Source of the DNA: Seminavis robusta
Taxonomy: Eukaryota > Bacillariophyta > Bacillariophyceae > Naviculales > Naviculaceae
DNA length: 64,000 nt
Direction: 5' to 3'
NCBI GenBank assembly: GCA_903772945.1
Contig: CAICTM010000260.1
Coordinates: 1 to 64,000, forward strand
A program made the position numbers and the translations under genes. Under the pieces are notes generated by a model that did no database searches, was not told where the DNA came from, and was given only the letters and a program-made list of their open reading frames with translations. This document shows, piece by piece, positions 43,926 through 55,337 of this stretch. The stretch's first letter is position 1, and each line of letters opens with the position of its first letter.

Positions 43926-45680
43926 AGGAATACCGGTACCTCCAATTGTTCAAACGCAGTGCGCGTACTAGCATTCATAAATGTTTTCTTGGCATAAAAC
44001 AAATTGTTAGTCTCAAATACTAGCAAATCATTATAGTAATAGTACAACTGTGGATTGGTACATACTGTACACCATTAGCTCAAGCACTGCATGTACAGAC
44101 GTACAGACTACTGAAATATTGAAAAACACGGAGGAAAATGACATGTATCTTCAAACAAAGGTGTAACACGTTCAGATATTGTTAGTGGATTGCTCAGCGA
44201 AGCTCGTAGAATCTGTACTTTTGAATCTACAGTAAACGAGTTGCAGTCATGGTTCTGTATTATTTGAAAAGGGCCTCTGCCTTTGCAAAGCTGCAAAGTC
44301 ACTAAAACAATAAGTACTCTAAATCCAGCTGCAACGTCATCAGCATCTTGAATACGTATAATATTACAGTACTGTAACGACGCGCCTATCGTGAAATTTT
44401 TTAAAATGGCTTCTTGGGAAAGTTTCAATTGTTGAACTGCGACACAATGGTGGATGTTCAATTGATTTGAGATTTAGAACTCGTGGTTCGCCTTTCGCCT
44501 GCTCGCCTTCGGTCATAATTATCCAGGATCCAAGAGCAGGTTAAAGGTGAGGCGGAGAATTATTTAGCCTGTCGGTGTTCGCAGGACTTTCTTCTTGGAC
44601 AGTTCCTTTTATTTTGTGCTGTTCTGTGCTGTACTATGGATAAACATATTCTCATAATAATATGTACTCCTTCTGAGCTTCTTACCGGTATTAATAATGC
44701 TGTAAGTGACGGTAATTTTCTGAACTTCTCCTTTTATCGAGCTTGGTCTTGGACGCTCAGCTGTCTCATACGGAGTTGTCTCGAGTCTTGAGTCTCCGAG
44801 TCGAGAATTGAATTCTCAAAGTATCCACGTCTGAATGATTGTTGCTGGCGCAGAGTCAATGAAAAGCGGAGTGTGGATTTGGAGGATCAAACGAACCTGA
44901 TATCGGGGTCTATGCGTTTGGCTTGCAAAATGTGGACCACTCAAATGATCCCCACTGCAACTTGGTCCGACAAGAGCTAGCAAGCAAGGTTTGCACGTCC
45001 CGAATGACGACCAGCCCAAGTCAATGCGGACGTGGCTGCCGAGATTGCACGGGCGTTCCATGAACACGCCGGTCTCATTTGATGCTTTATATGCCAGCTA
45101 CATCCAAGAGACTGAAAACTATCTTTAAAACGGAACTTACATGCAAAATGGTCGCGTGCCAGAGCAGAATGACGGTCGTAAACGCTGTGGCTCGACTGTA
45201 CAATGGGGCACACATCAGAGCGCATTTGTAACCTTTTCGTCGTGCGAATGGAAGTGTGTATTATTCGTTTCCACTGGGTTGTTCCTGGGGGGGGGGGGCA
45301 CATAAATCTGTTAAGCAAAGCCACGGTAGTCTTGCCACAGAGTTGGAACACATCGGTGCGGTGGAGGCGCTTCGTCCTATCTCGATCTCGTGCAGGTCAC
45401 TTTGTCTGTAACAAGCCAACCGCGGCAAACAGCCTTGTCGCGGATGCCCTACATGACGCCTATGATCAAATCCTTGTTGAGCGTCATGCGCATCCTTTGA
45501 ACACACTGGCACACATTATGGAAATCATTTCCTCTGTGAAACACGTTTCTCAAGCAATTTCTTCGACTAAAAGTACACCCCGAATGATGTATTTACGGTT
45601 GGCTGAGGCTCTGGACTCGGGCTACGGTTGGGGCTTTATGATGGGCCCTTCTTTCCCATATCAGGTTGCCATGGAAGTTC
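43926..45680. other. intergenic, no supported gene
   Basis: Short frames exist (for example 44108-44461 minus, 117 aa) but none shows a domain or convincing start. TCGAGTCTTGAGTC repeats lie near 44770 and a run of nine or more G at 45289. Confidence 0.45.
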
Positions 45681-46109
45681 ATGTACTACTATCCATCTGC
45701 TCTGAGAACGTGGTGATTCCTTTCAAAACAAAAGGCTTCTGTCGGCAGGCACGGACAGTGGTACAATCCGTGTGCTGTTCGAAGCCGGCATTTGGACCCT
45801 GACTTGGCTGAGGCTGCTACCAAGAAGATCGAATCATTATCGGAAGAAGAGACCTCGAGGGACGAGTCATTTGTGTTGCGGCCTTCACGGTACATGCCGC
45901 TATCGATGTACCGGTATCATCCTGCTACTGCGTGCAGACAAGATCAAGATCTCCAAGCAAAGGAAGACCACTTCTACCACTGTTTGATGCGTGGTGACTG
46001 TGCCACCCGCGACTATCCTTCCGAAGATCGAAGACACACTTTTGTTTCGTCTTTGTACGCTTTTGACTCGACTCAAATCGCTTTGCTCGTTTCTGCCCGC
46101 CTCAAATAA
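45681..46109 (+). CDS. hypothetical C-terminal exon, doubtful
   Basis: The frame at 45792-46109 can be extended upstream through KASVGRHGQWYNPCAVRSRHLDPDL, which is charged and protein-like, but a TGA blocks it near 45708. If real, it would be a last exon with an upstream splice site that I cannot place. No domain is recognised. Confidence 0.22.
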
Positions 46110-46290
46110 AGGAACGAATGATTAATCAATCGGTATAGTAAATGTTCAGGGAGCTGTCTTTCCCATCTTAAAAAAGTTCATCCCACAACTGACTATTTTG
46201 CTTTTGTTCTTTCCTTCAAAATCGTTGCCTACTGCCCAGTTGATTGTAGTTTGTTGCTTGCAGTCTGGGCCCTTTGGAGTGTGCGCACTT

Positions 46291-46920
46291 CTAAGCGGGA
46301 TTTATCATGGAACCACCGGGTCTCAATCCACCGACGCCTTGTGGAAAGGGACCCCTCATATCTGGATCGATCCCTTGATATTCCATGGTGCCTCTGTCTC
46401 CGTTGAAATCTTCGGATCGCTTGTCTTTTACATAGAGGACTTCCCCACTCAGTTCGTCTACAATATTTTCAAAATCTTCCAATTCGGACTCATCTGCGAC
46501 AGTGACATGGGTAATCTCTGGCATGCGAGCGTTCAACCACATGGCAGCACGGCCCAACACGGTTTCTCGTCGATGCCAAAAGGCTCCATCCAGCGTCAGA
46601 ATCACCTCGGGTCCAGCGACTTCCACAAATTCGATCTCTCCTGTAATTCCATAGCTCGCTGGCAGTTCGTGACAACCAAACATTTGATTGCCATAATCGG
46701 ATTCCACAAATTCCTCGAGACACATCCGGACATTTTCTTCGTCCAAGGGCATGGTATCCACCACGGCATCGCTTCTCCAGTCATCATAGATATTGGCAAA
46801 TAGCAGCCGAGTGGAGGATCTTGTCGTGTGGTGGCGAGAAACCGTCCAGCCCGATGTGCCATGCAGCAGCTGCAGAAGCAGAAACGCTGCCACTCTCGCA
46901 ATAGAGTGTTGATTGCTCAT
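46291..46920 (-). CDS. conserved-looking protein, secretory/plastid presequence, 209 aa
   Basis: The frame opens at 46935, but the ATG at 46920 (MSNQHSIARVAAFLLLQLLH) gives a clean signal peptide, so it is preferred. The predicted cleavage TSG|WTVS leaves Trp at +1, followed by a basic Ser/Arg/Thr-rich stretch. Diatom plastid import normally needs Phe here, with Trp, Tyr or Leu tolerated, so plastid targeting is plausible. The mature part (IEFVEVAGPEVILTLDGAFWHRRETVLGRAAMWLNARMP) looks folded but matches no family I can name. The tail is Gly/Pro-rich. Confidence 0.65.
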   Translation of the reverse strand: MSNQHSIARVAAFLLLQLLHGTSGWTVSRHHTTRSSTRLLFANIYDDWRSDAVVDTMPLDEENVRMCLEEFVESDYGNQMFGCHELPASYGITGEIEFVEVAGPEVILTLDGAFWHRRETVLGRAAMWLNARMPEITHVTVADESELEDFENIVDELSGEVLYVKDKRSEDFNGDRGTMEYQGIDPDMRGPFPQGVGGLRPGGSMINPA

Positions 46921-47099
46921 TCTCGTAAACCACAAACTATACTAGCTGGCTAATCGTAGCTATCATGCGTCGAACATGGAAAGAGGCAAAAGGATAAAAA
47001 GTCAAGAAAACCAACCAACAAAAAACCCAGATCCTCGCCAGTTCCCGTAGAAACCCAGCAGAGCTGGGAAAATAAAAGAGCGCACACCCCCGATTTCTG

Positions 47100-47330
47100 T
47101 GGCGATCGTCCTCCGGTACCGGTACCGGTACCGCTACTCTACCGGTACCGGTAGACCTCGTAGGAACAATAGGTCGGTGGTACCGGTACAGTCCAATGCT
47201 AGTACCGATAGGTGGCTAGTAGGTTTCAGAAAGAAAAGCCTGAGATCCTTTCCAACCAAGCTTGGGAGGGCTAGGGCATCAAAAGCTGGAGTTGAGAAAT
47301 ACTCAGTACCGTACCGGTACCTGACAAGGG
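47100..47330. repeat. GGTACC/ACCGGT palindromic repeat cluster
   Basis: GGTACCGGTACCGGTACC and ACCGGTACCGGTAG lie at 47116-47155, with further GGTACCGGTACAG at 47178 and GTACCGGTACC at 47312. The same hexamer clusters at 21905, 35300, 43612, 55494 and 61065. Confidence 0.8.
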
Positions 47331-47780
47331 ATATTTGGGTCCGTGAGCCGTGAGGTTCTCAATAGAGACTATCTGCCGAACCCGCCACAAGCTTTGACCA
47401 CAAGGACAACCGCTACATGTAAATGTGCTCCTGGAAAGTGAGTCTACTTTTGCAGTATCATCTAGTCTCCGCGTCTCCGCCTATCAGTTCCAGGATCGAG
47501 CTGTCGACAATCTGACTTTCTATTCTAGCTGGCCATGGTAACCACTGGAGCGCAACATTCTCAACTCTGCTGGAGAGTGTCCCAATCCACCCCTCAGGAA
47601 TTATCCACGTCTCCATGGCGGTTCCGATCTTTGCCATTGGTGTCTGTTTCGACATGCTTTTTGCTGCCTGCTGTACACATGAAAGCCTCGCCAGCTGGCT
47701 CTTCCGGCATGGACGAGGACGCATACGGGAGCTACATCGCGGAATATCGAGACTTCGTGTAACGGGATACGTGTACTTCC

Positions 47781-48248
47781 TTGGCGGACCGGGCTTTGCC
47801 CGCAACCACTTCATGCGTGCATTTGGGCAACACAATGGAAGTGACCCAAGAAGACTTGATTCAGCGAGAACCAACGCAGAGCTATATCAGCATTGATGAC
47901 TCGAGTGAAACGGGATATACAAAGAACGATGGCGATATTTCCAGGAGTCTGCACCCCCAAGTTGAGGCCAAGGACCACCTAGTTGAGACGAAGAATCGTC
48001 ATGTCCACAGACTGACCATGGCCGAGAATCTGCAACAGGAGAATGCAGGAGAGAAACATTGTGTTTGGGGACAGCGAAGTTCCCACAAAGGCTGGCTGCA
48101 GGGCAAAGAAATTCACCAAGAAAACCGGGAGACGGATTCTAGCAGGACGGCTTCTGCAGCGGAACCTGAGACGTCAAAGTGCGAAGAGGGAGCTCGTAGG
48201 CAAGAAATCAAATGCCCCTTGTGCAGGCGGTCCTTTCTGCCCCTTTAG
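47781..48248 (+). CDS. hypothetical acidic protein ending in CPLCRRSF
   Basis: A 155-codon frame, Glu/Ser/Thr-rich, that may begin at the in-frame ATG near 47835 (MEVTQEDLIQ). The last residues (IKCPLCRRSFLPL) look like the start of a zinc-binding or RING-type motif, cut short by the stop. It may be an exon of a longer gene. It is convergent with the SNF2 gene, 186 bp away. Confidence 0.35.
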   Translation: MADRALPATTSCVHLGNTMEVTQEDLIQREPTQSYISIDDSSETGYTKNDGDISRSLHPQVEAKDHLVETKNRHVHRLTMAENLQQENAGEKHCVWGQRSSHKGWLQGKEIHQENRETDSSRTASAAEPETSKCEEGARRQEIKCPLCRRSFLPL

Positions 48249-48433
48249 TTATAGCTGCCATGCAAAGTTTGGAATCGCAGCAGCGCAAGAGCGTGTGATA
48301 GAGCAGCGGCTACTACTGCTTGCACTCTACCGGTACCTACGGTCCAGACTGGAGTGAGCCCACAGAATAGACATTTAAAAAGCATCGTTGCGTTGATAGC
48401 GTTGATAGAAATACGTTATAATCACCAATACGC

Positions 48434-51400
48434 TCAATCTTGCGCAATAGTAGACAAGCGAGGGGGAGGTGGCTTGATGTCTCTGAAAACCGACGACATC
48501 GTGAAAGGGCAAGAGCTGAGGGAGACGGATGGATTGCGTGGGCACTTCGTGGTTTCATGTGTCTCTGCTTCTGAAATTGAGCCAAACTGACGATAGCAAA
48601 AGTGGCACACAACAGTAGACAAGGATTTCCCCTTTTGCTTGTTGGACTGCACACTGGCGCCTTTGGCAAGTTTCTTTGATGCTTCTTCCTCTTCGTCAAG
48701 TGCCTGGTGAATCTTCAGCGAGGTATCCACAGCTGCTTCAGTTTCTGCCTCCACTTTGTAATGCACGTTAACGGTGTCAACGACCACTGGCCCTGTTGCT
48801 CCAAGTCGGTGAGCTCGACTGGTGATTTGTTCCAATAGGGCTGCGTCATCAATGGGTTCCAACAAGAATATATGTGTAACAAAGGACAAGTCAAGCCCAT
48901 GAGAAAGACCTGCATCAAGTGAAAGAATGAAAACGTTCTCCTTGATGATCTCCAATGGAGCCTCCATCAGCCTGGGCCCAGTGTACCATCTTGAATGATT
49001 GTGATACCGCCCACAATGTTGCCATTTGCTGATTTCCACCTCCATGAAACGAGAGCCTCCATTGCTCTCCAATGATGGGAGTGGTCCAAAATACCAGTCG
49101 GAACCCAGATAGCGATCCTCCTCTGCCCGCTCCATGCACCGATCGGCCCCAAACTCTTCCCAGACCCCTTGGTCCCTTCTTTTCACCAGCAAGGGGTGTG
49201 GGTCTTGAATATCAACAAGTACGATATCCTTCACTGCCCATACTCTGCGGTTGGATCCATACTCATCATATCCAGCGCCATTCAATCGCTCCAAAGGCAC
49301 ATTCCCAATAGGAGGAGGCAGAGCCCTGATGATTCGTTCTGGTTCGACAAGGAAGCGGCAGCTGTCATCATCTGGCTTCACCACCTCTAACAAGAAGTTC
49401 TCGCACTTGGGTTCGCGTCTTTTTGCTGTGCCCACTGCCTCATTAAGAAACGAACAAACTGGACAGCGCCTGCACACTTTGCGGTTGTGCCGGAATCTAG
49501 ACAACTCGGAGCTGCAATCATAGCCTTGCTCATCATACGCCTCGGCAATGTTTTCGTCTGTTAATTTCTTGTATAGGGCCTCTGTCACATCTCTTAAGTT
49601 GAATTTGTTGGAGGAATAGACAACAGCCTTTATGGGCCGACGGTCCTTGTGCGCAAGGGTATTGCCCCGGGGGTTGGCTTCATTTTCCGACAACATCTTC
49701 AAAGGACCCTCCCTGTTTTCTAAAGGGCCACCTCGAGCTTGAAGGGCATCCTTGGCTTGCTGGATCTTCTGCAGAATGTGTCCTGCTTGGGCACCATCCA
49801 CTAGAGCCTGAAACTCGTCAGTTTTTAGGTATTCCTGTAGGAGTGTCGCGCTGCTCGCTACATTGTCCCGGATATTTGATTGAACTTGCATTGGGATTGG
49901 GAGCTCAACATCACTCTGAACGAAGTCAGGTTTGGGCAAATTGATGTCCTCTTTCTTGTGGATTACCATGACGCCATGGAGCACTTGGAGCAATGCTTCT
50001 CGTCCTCCTAGCTTCTTCTGCAGAAAGGGTTCTTTCACAGTGGCTACCCATGTGGTTTTGGCTCTTTGTTTCTGCTCAAGTTGGTTGTTGCCTGCCTTCT
50101 TCATAACCCTCTTGTAGTCAAATACATAAGGCGAGGCTGATGTAGGTGCTGCTGGAAGCAAGGTCCCATAAATTGGGTGGCGCAAGAACAAGAGCAAGCG
50201 TTGTAACTGGTCCAATGCCTTGCTGGTGAATTGAGCATCATCCTCATCTCCTGTTGTTGGTGTACCACTTAGCACCCATCTTCTTTCTGCTGCAATCTGG
50301 TGGATGAACTGCGTCAAGCCATTTCCACCTTCATGTGTCCCTAGTTCATGGCCCTCGTCCACCACAATTCGAAGCCAACGCATCTGCAATAGCGTGGAAA
50401 GTGAATAGTCCGCTGACGTTCCATCAACGGCCAAATGGGATCGCTTTCGTTTGCCTCCCTGCACAGAAGAAACGCTTTCCATGCGTCCTCCTAGAACTTC
50501 TTTGTGGAACTCTTGCTCACACCTGCTAAATGTTGTCACTACGATCAAGTATTTGGAAAGCTCCCATGACAGCGGGAGCGGATTGGAACGCTGGACTCCT
50601 CCCAGGGGCATCTGAGTGTCTGCAATATCTCCCACACCATCCAAAAAGACCACTCCTCGACCCTCTTCATTGTTGCTCTTGGCGCGCTTTGATCCAGTGC
50701 CGTCTTCTCCTTGCCTCTGTTCGTCAAATCTTCCCTCTTTTGTGTCGGCAAAGATGAACCTATTCAAGTGTAGCTCTATCTGCTGATACCAATGCTCGAG
50801 GAGGGCATCTGGCACGACCAACAGTGTGGCACTAGTTGGGATCAAGCTTCTTTCCCAGGCCATGCGGCGTCCTGCTTCGGTCGATTTGGTTTTTCGATGT
50901 GATTTGATCATTCCTGCTTGGAGCTGGATCAAATTCTGACGAAACAGTTCCTTCTGAGCACTGGTGGCATGGTTGTTGACGGTACGTTTGACATAGGTCT
51001 CAAAATCCTTCAACTGTGGAAACCTCGCAACAGGGAATGGCGGTTGCACATGTTCAGCCATTGCCAAATAGATTTTGCGGAGAGGTCGAAACGGGGCAAT
51101 CGCTACCATAACATCTCCTGCGCAATAGGGGTTTTGAGAGAGACCTTCCCATCCTTCTTGGATCTTTTGCGAGTCCCAAAATTCCTTGGGGACAGTTGGT
51201 CTCCTTCCAGCGGTGGAAATAATCAGGGCAAGAGTCGTGATCGTCTTTCCTAATCCAGGAGCATCTGCCAAAATTCCACCTCTAAGAGCACCGTAGTCTT
51301 TGTTGGCATTCTCAGCCTTGTGCATTGCTTGAAGACTGGCCAGCTGGTGAGGGAAAAGACCATCATAGCTTTCTCTGTTTGCAGCTCGGTCTGACAATTT

Positions 51401-51730
51401 TTTGCTCCCTTGAAACAATCCTGGAAAACCCGGAAAGGGAACCTTATAGAGCCGACCACATTTGCTCCCATGGTAGTCAATTTCCTGCAGGTATTGTTGC
51501 ATAGTCTTGGAAACCACTGGCAACTGCATAAGATCACGAGGAGTCAAGTAGTCAAAGGCATATGGCGGAGCCCGAGAGTTGACTCCCAGCATGGCCAGCA
51601 AGAGCAAGTCTTGAGATACATCCACATCATTTTGGATTGTCCCTTCTGGATCATCTCGATGCGTGGCAACAGGCATCGCATCAGTTCGACCAACACCAGA
51701 GCGAGTCCTTCGTTCCTCCGCCATTCTCAC
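48434..51730 (-). CDS. SNF2-family ATPase with F-box-like N-terminus and terminal zinc finger, 1098 aa
   Basis: A single exon. Residues about 60-85 (YLTPRDLMQLPVVSKTMQQYL) resemble an F-box. The ATPase lobe has motif I DAPGLGKT (156-163), motif II DEGH (458-461) and motif III SGTPTT (488-493), with a long insert between I and II. The second lobe ends with GLSHGLDLSFVTHIFLLEP and the motif VI variant SRAHRLG (Arg975), where Swi2/Snf2 proteins have D-R-A-H-R-[IL]-G-Q. The two halves of lobe 2 are separated by roughly 200 residues containing CRRCPVC. A C-terminal CHFC...H...C (from 1042) is probably a zinc finger. The F-box plus split SNF2 layout recalls a plant nuclear family (Arabidopsis At3g54460 type). 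Likely a nuclear chromatin or DNA-repair translocase. Confidence 0.82.
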   Translation of the reverse strand: MRMAEERRTRSGVGRTDAMPVATHRDDPEGTIQNDVDVSQDLLLLAMLGVNSRAPPYAFDYLTPRDLMQLPVVSKTMQQYLQEIDYHGSKCGRLYKVPFPGFPGLFQGSKKLSDRAANRESYDGLFPHQLASLQAMHKAENANKDYGALRGGILADAPGLGKTITTLALIISTAGRRPTVPKEFWDSQKIQEGWEGLSQNPYCAGDVMVAIAPFRPLRKIYLAMAEHVQPPFPVARFPQLKDFETYVKRTVNNHATSAQKELFRQNLIQLQAGMIKSHRKTKSTEAGRRMAWERSLIPTSATLLVVPDALLEHWYQQIELHLNRFIFADTKEGRFDEQRQGEDGTGSKRAKSNNEEGRGVVFLDGVGDIADTQMPLGGVQRSNPLPLSWELSKYLIVVTTFSRCEQEFHKEVLGGRMESVSSVQGGKRKRSHLAVDGTSADYSLSTLLQMRWLRIVVDEGHELGTHEGGNGLTQFIHQIAAERRWVLSGTPTTGDEDDAQFTSKALDQLQRLLLFLRHPIYGTLLPAAPTSASPYVFDYKRVMKKAGNNQLEQKQRAKTTWVATVKEPFLQKKLGGREALLQVLHGVMVIHKKEDINLPKPDFVQSDVELPIPMQVQSNIRDNVASSATLLQEYLKTDEFQALVDGAQAGHILQKIQQAKDALQARGGPLENREGPLKMLSENEANPRGNTLAHKDRRPIKAVVYSSNKFNLRDVTEALYKKLTDENIAEAYDEQGYDCSSELSRFRHNRKVCRRCPVCSFLNEAVGTAKRREPKCENFLLEVVKPDDDSCRFLVEPERIIRALPPPIGNVPLERLNGAGYDEYGSNRRVWAVKDIVLVDIQDPHPLLVKRRDQGVWEEFGADRCMERAEEDRYLGSDWYFGPLPSLESNGGSRFMEVEISKWQHCGRYHNHSRWYTGPRLMEAPLEIIKENVFILSLDAGLSHGLDLSFVTHIFLLEPIDDAALLEQITSRAHRLGATGPVVVDTVNVHYKVEAETEAAVDTSLKIHQALDEEEEASKKLAKGASVQSNKQKGKSLSTVVCHFCYRQFGSISEAETHETTKCPRNPSVSLSSCPFTMSSVFRDIKPPPPRLSTIAQD

Positions 51731-52680
51731 AAGTGGAACTGCATACGTTTGACCTCGAGGAGAAGCACTCTGATCCCCTAGCTACAAGTACCGGTAGCGG
51801 CTTTTTTGAAGAATATGAAAGAGGCACAGTGCACAACGATGAACTCTGCCAACTCGATCAAAACTCAAGAAAAAGAGAGGAGCAACGGCTTGAATGAACG
51901 CACGACTGAATCTTTACAGATCACGAGCGGGATTCACTTACGGGTTGGATGTGCGTCTACCTGGTTAGTTTAGCTCCAACCTTTTCGTACCAAAAAAGCT
52001 CGGATAACGCAAGCTTGCATTCGTGACTCGTGACCTTTCGTTCGGCGACGGTGTAAATCCCTTCGTTCATCCGCGGAACATTCTTCGAAAGAGAAGCCTT
52101 CCTGCTCCACGAAAGCAAGCGTTAGAACGAGCACGGTGGAGAAGATGACGATGAAGATAGCTGAAGATGGGCTTTTTGAAGCCCCTTTACAGGCGGTGAA
52201 CGGAGCTACTAGTACATCTACCGTATCCTCGACTGTACCAGTACTAGCTAGCTACCTCGAGCTCTCCACAAGGAAACAACGAAACGAAAGTTGATGAATT
52301 CCAAGAGGGAGCGCTGGAAAGAGCAGTAGGGAAGGCAACCCACTGCGGATGCCTTTACGCCAGCATACATGAAAAACAGTTGAAACAGGATACGATTTGC
52401 AAAAGTAGCAAATCGATTTCAAGTATACCGTACTAATGATTAATTGTAATAGGGCTCAATGAATACTGACACGATGTTCGTGAAAGACTGTGTACCCACG
52501 TGAATATGGAGACATAGAGGTCATACATTTTCTTGGCTTTGGACATTGGAGATTCGATTCATTTCCCGTTGACGTTCTCGTCCTGCATAGAGAAGTGCCC
52601 CAATGATGTAGCTAGCTCGTTCACTGATTGCCTGAATGTGGAAGTGGTCTGCCAAGCGGGCAGTTCAAACGTTCAAACCA
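51731..52680. other. intergenic upstream of the SNF2 gene
   Basis: No gene supported. AGTACCGGTAGCGG (51787) and CTAGCTAGCTAC (52246) motif clusters are present. Confidence 0.5.
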
Positions 52681-53034
52681 TCAGTTCGTGGGAGGAAAGT
52701 TGGCATTGGTGCCTCTTCGGTTTCGTTGCGGAGGAGGAGCAACCAACGAAGATCTTGTTGCCTGGACTGGCCTCTCGCCAAGCAAATCAAGGGCATCGTC
52801 AATCACGTTGAGGAGGTAATCCTCCCTGGATGCGGCGGGGGCTGGGCTGTAAGGAGCCATGATCGCCCGCAAACTTGCTCGAGGCAAAGGAGAGCTGGTA
52901 GATCCAGTGTTCATTTCCGTCCAAGCTCGTCGGGATTGCAGATCCAAGAGACTCATTGTGGGGGAGACTGGTCGTCGGGTCACTGTAGGGGAGGTGCTGC
53001 TGGTCTTGGCGCTTGGGGGTACCATCTTGAACAA
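52681..53034 (-). CDS. small hypothetical protein, 117 aa
   Basis: An ATG frame rich in Ser, Pro, Arg and Thr with a short acidic helix (SREDYLLNVIDDALDLLGERP). No known domain, signal peptide or membrane helix. The opposite strand has competing frames (52636-53049), so coding status is uncertain. An internal ATG (MSLLDLQSRRAW) is an alternative start. Confidence 0.38.
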   Translation of the reverse strand: MFKMVPPSAKTSSTSPTVTRRPVSPTMSLLDLQSRRAWTEMNTGSTSSPLPRASLRAIMAPYSPAPAASREDYLLNVIDDALDLLGERPVQATRSSLVAPPPQRNRRGTNANFPPTN

Positions 53035-55337
53035 TTTGAGTTGCTTTGAAGGATAGATAGATTAGAATGTATTGAACCTTGTGCAGTTTTGTGTGCTTTA
53101 TTAAGCTGAGGACCCTGGTCTTGAGATTGTGAATGTTCCACTTTTGTTCTAGTAGACTTACTTGAAACGAAAGTACCGTGGGCGCAAGCTACTGGTACCG
53201 GTAGAGTAAGAGGAAGTGCCAAGAGCTGTGCCAAGCAAGTCTTTGGAAGCGGCGAGCTGAAAACAAATAACCACCGACAAAGATCTACGGAAAGGCTTTA
53301 TGAGGCTTATGCTCCAACAAATGCTGGTATTATGTTTTAAGAAACATCAGAAACACCCTTGCTTCTTCTGTGGTGAAGGAAGTTTTTAATAATGGGAGAA
53401 AATCCAAACTCAAGGGAGACATCCAAAGCTGAGTGTGGTGACTTACTTGAATTCTCGAAATAAATGCCAGCCCAAACACACTTCCAATGTGCAAGGGAAA
53501 TCTGCCTGAAACTTTCTGATAAAGAAAGCTTTAAGGAGATCCTATGTCTGGATTCTTTTTCCAATAGACTGTTATATTAATAGTGATTATGAGAATCGGA
53601 AAACCGGGTGTATCACGATTGCACTGCACAGCTGCACAGCTACTGCAGCCAAGACAGATTCAGATTATCTTCCAGGATGATCCAAGATTTCCGATCTGAT
53701 TAGGGCTCTTTTACAGCGACAAAAAGAAGATGCTCAGTTTGCTGTTGTGTAATGTGTACAGTACGGTACAGTACAGCTATTATTGTGCAAGAACAGGTAC
53801 TGCAGTGGAACAATGGAACAGGAATGAGGGTATCGGAATGTGGCACTTGTAGCACCAGCTACCGTAGCCTACACGCTGTAGCTCTGAGCTACTGATCTAG
53901 CTAGCTAGCACAGGCAGGTGCTGGGGGTTGAAGAAGTAATAAAGTAACAAGGTGTGGAACCCGATTGCCGATTGCCATGCCAAGGCCACGAAACCATCTC
54001 ACATACATGTATGTACATCTCCCCAGAGCCCAGAGCGGTTGATGTTCGATGGAGTCATGGAGTCAGGATTTGGTACTGGAAATTGGCACTTGAGTCCTGG
54101 TGGTACTGAGTAGGTCTAGTGGTCTAGTAGCTATCCACGCCATATGCCATACCGCCGGGTAGCCACGGGTCCAAGCTTCCAGAATTTCAATGCCGTGATC
54201 CTACTGACAACAGAGTGCTGCAGAAGCCCAGAAGAGAAAGCACACCGAAATCGTGATGTTGATTAGCCAATGGGCTTTGGGAAGGAGGCCGCTGGAACGC
54301 TGGAACATAGTTTTTAGTTTTATGATGTATGTGTGGCAGCTGCTCCTGAACCGGTAGAGGTAGCTACTGCCACGAATGCGGCACCGGCAGCTGGCAGCTG
54401 CCATACCGTATGCCAACGGATTGTTGGGGCCTTATTACTGAACAGAGTACCTGCCAGATTGATTCGATTCAGATGTATGTTGTTCACTACTCAGGTCGAT
54501 AAGAGCCACATACTAGTACATAGCTAGCTACATCATCTTCCGAGCTGGGTGCTGCGAATGCTGGATTTTGCTTTGCTCTGCACTCTGCAACTCTGGAAGA
54601 GAGAAGAACACAGGAGCTAATAACAGAGCGAGATAGCTACTCGAGTAAGTTAGATAACCAAGAGGCAGGGCAGAGGAGATGCAGAGGGCAGTATCAGTCT
54701 GCAGCATTGCTCTGGTGGCTCCATCGCTCCATCCAAGGTAAAGCGAAGGAATCCCGGAACCAGCTTTTCCCGGAGAGCCACAGCCCGTCCCGGGCCCAGC
54801 CATGGATAGCAAGCAAACGCGGTGTCAAGCTTTCAACTTTTTAACCCTTGCCTGTCTTTTCTCCTGTTGCTGCCTCCTTTTCATGCATTGCAGCTATCGC
54901 ATCCAAGCAACAGCAACCAACCTGAAAGATTCGATTCTATCACTGCAGGCAGATTCAACAATGAGCAGGCAGCCAATGTCCAAGAGCATAGCTATCCAAC
55001 ACGTCTATAATAGCTAGCTACCGGCGCCAGAAACTGCCAAAGCAGCAAACTTGGCACTGACCGATGCCAAAGAGCAAGACTTAGATCTAGCTAGTGAAGA
55101 GCAAGCATTTACCATGGTACATGTGGTCAGAAGACTGCTTTGTTCACCACAAGCCCAACCCGGCATTGCTCAATCGAGCCCAGTGGATCAATGCGACAAA
55201 GAGCGACGGTTCTAGCTAGCTAGTAGAATTGACCTACCGGTACCAGCTGGCTTACATTTGCTCCTTCTTTGACCCACACTTCCTCTAACTTATAGCTTCA
55301 AGATAGCGTAGGGCTCGAGTTTTCAGTTCCCAGTTTC
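53035..55337. other. intergenic, no gene; CTAG and GTAC-rich
   Basis: Short frames only. Features include GTACAGTACGGTACAGTACAG (53756-53776) and CTAGCTAGCTAG runs at 53897, 54523, 55011 and 55215. No RNA gene recognised. Confidence 0.5.

Noticed and set aside
44108-44461. 117-aa minus-strand frame
   Set aside because: No domain, no neighbouring exon and ordinary intergenic composition; kept only as part of the intergenic note.
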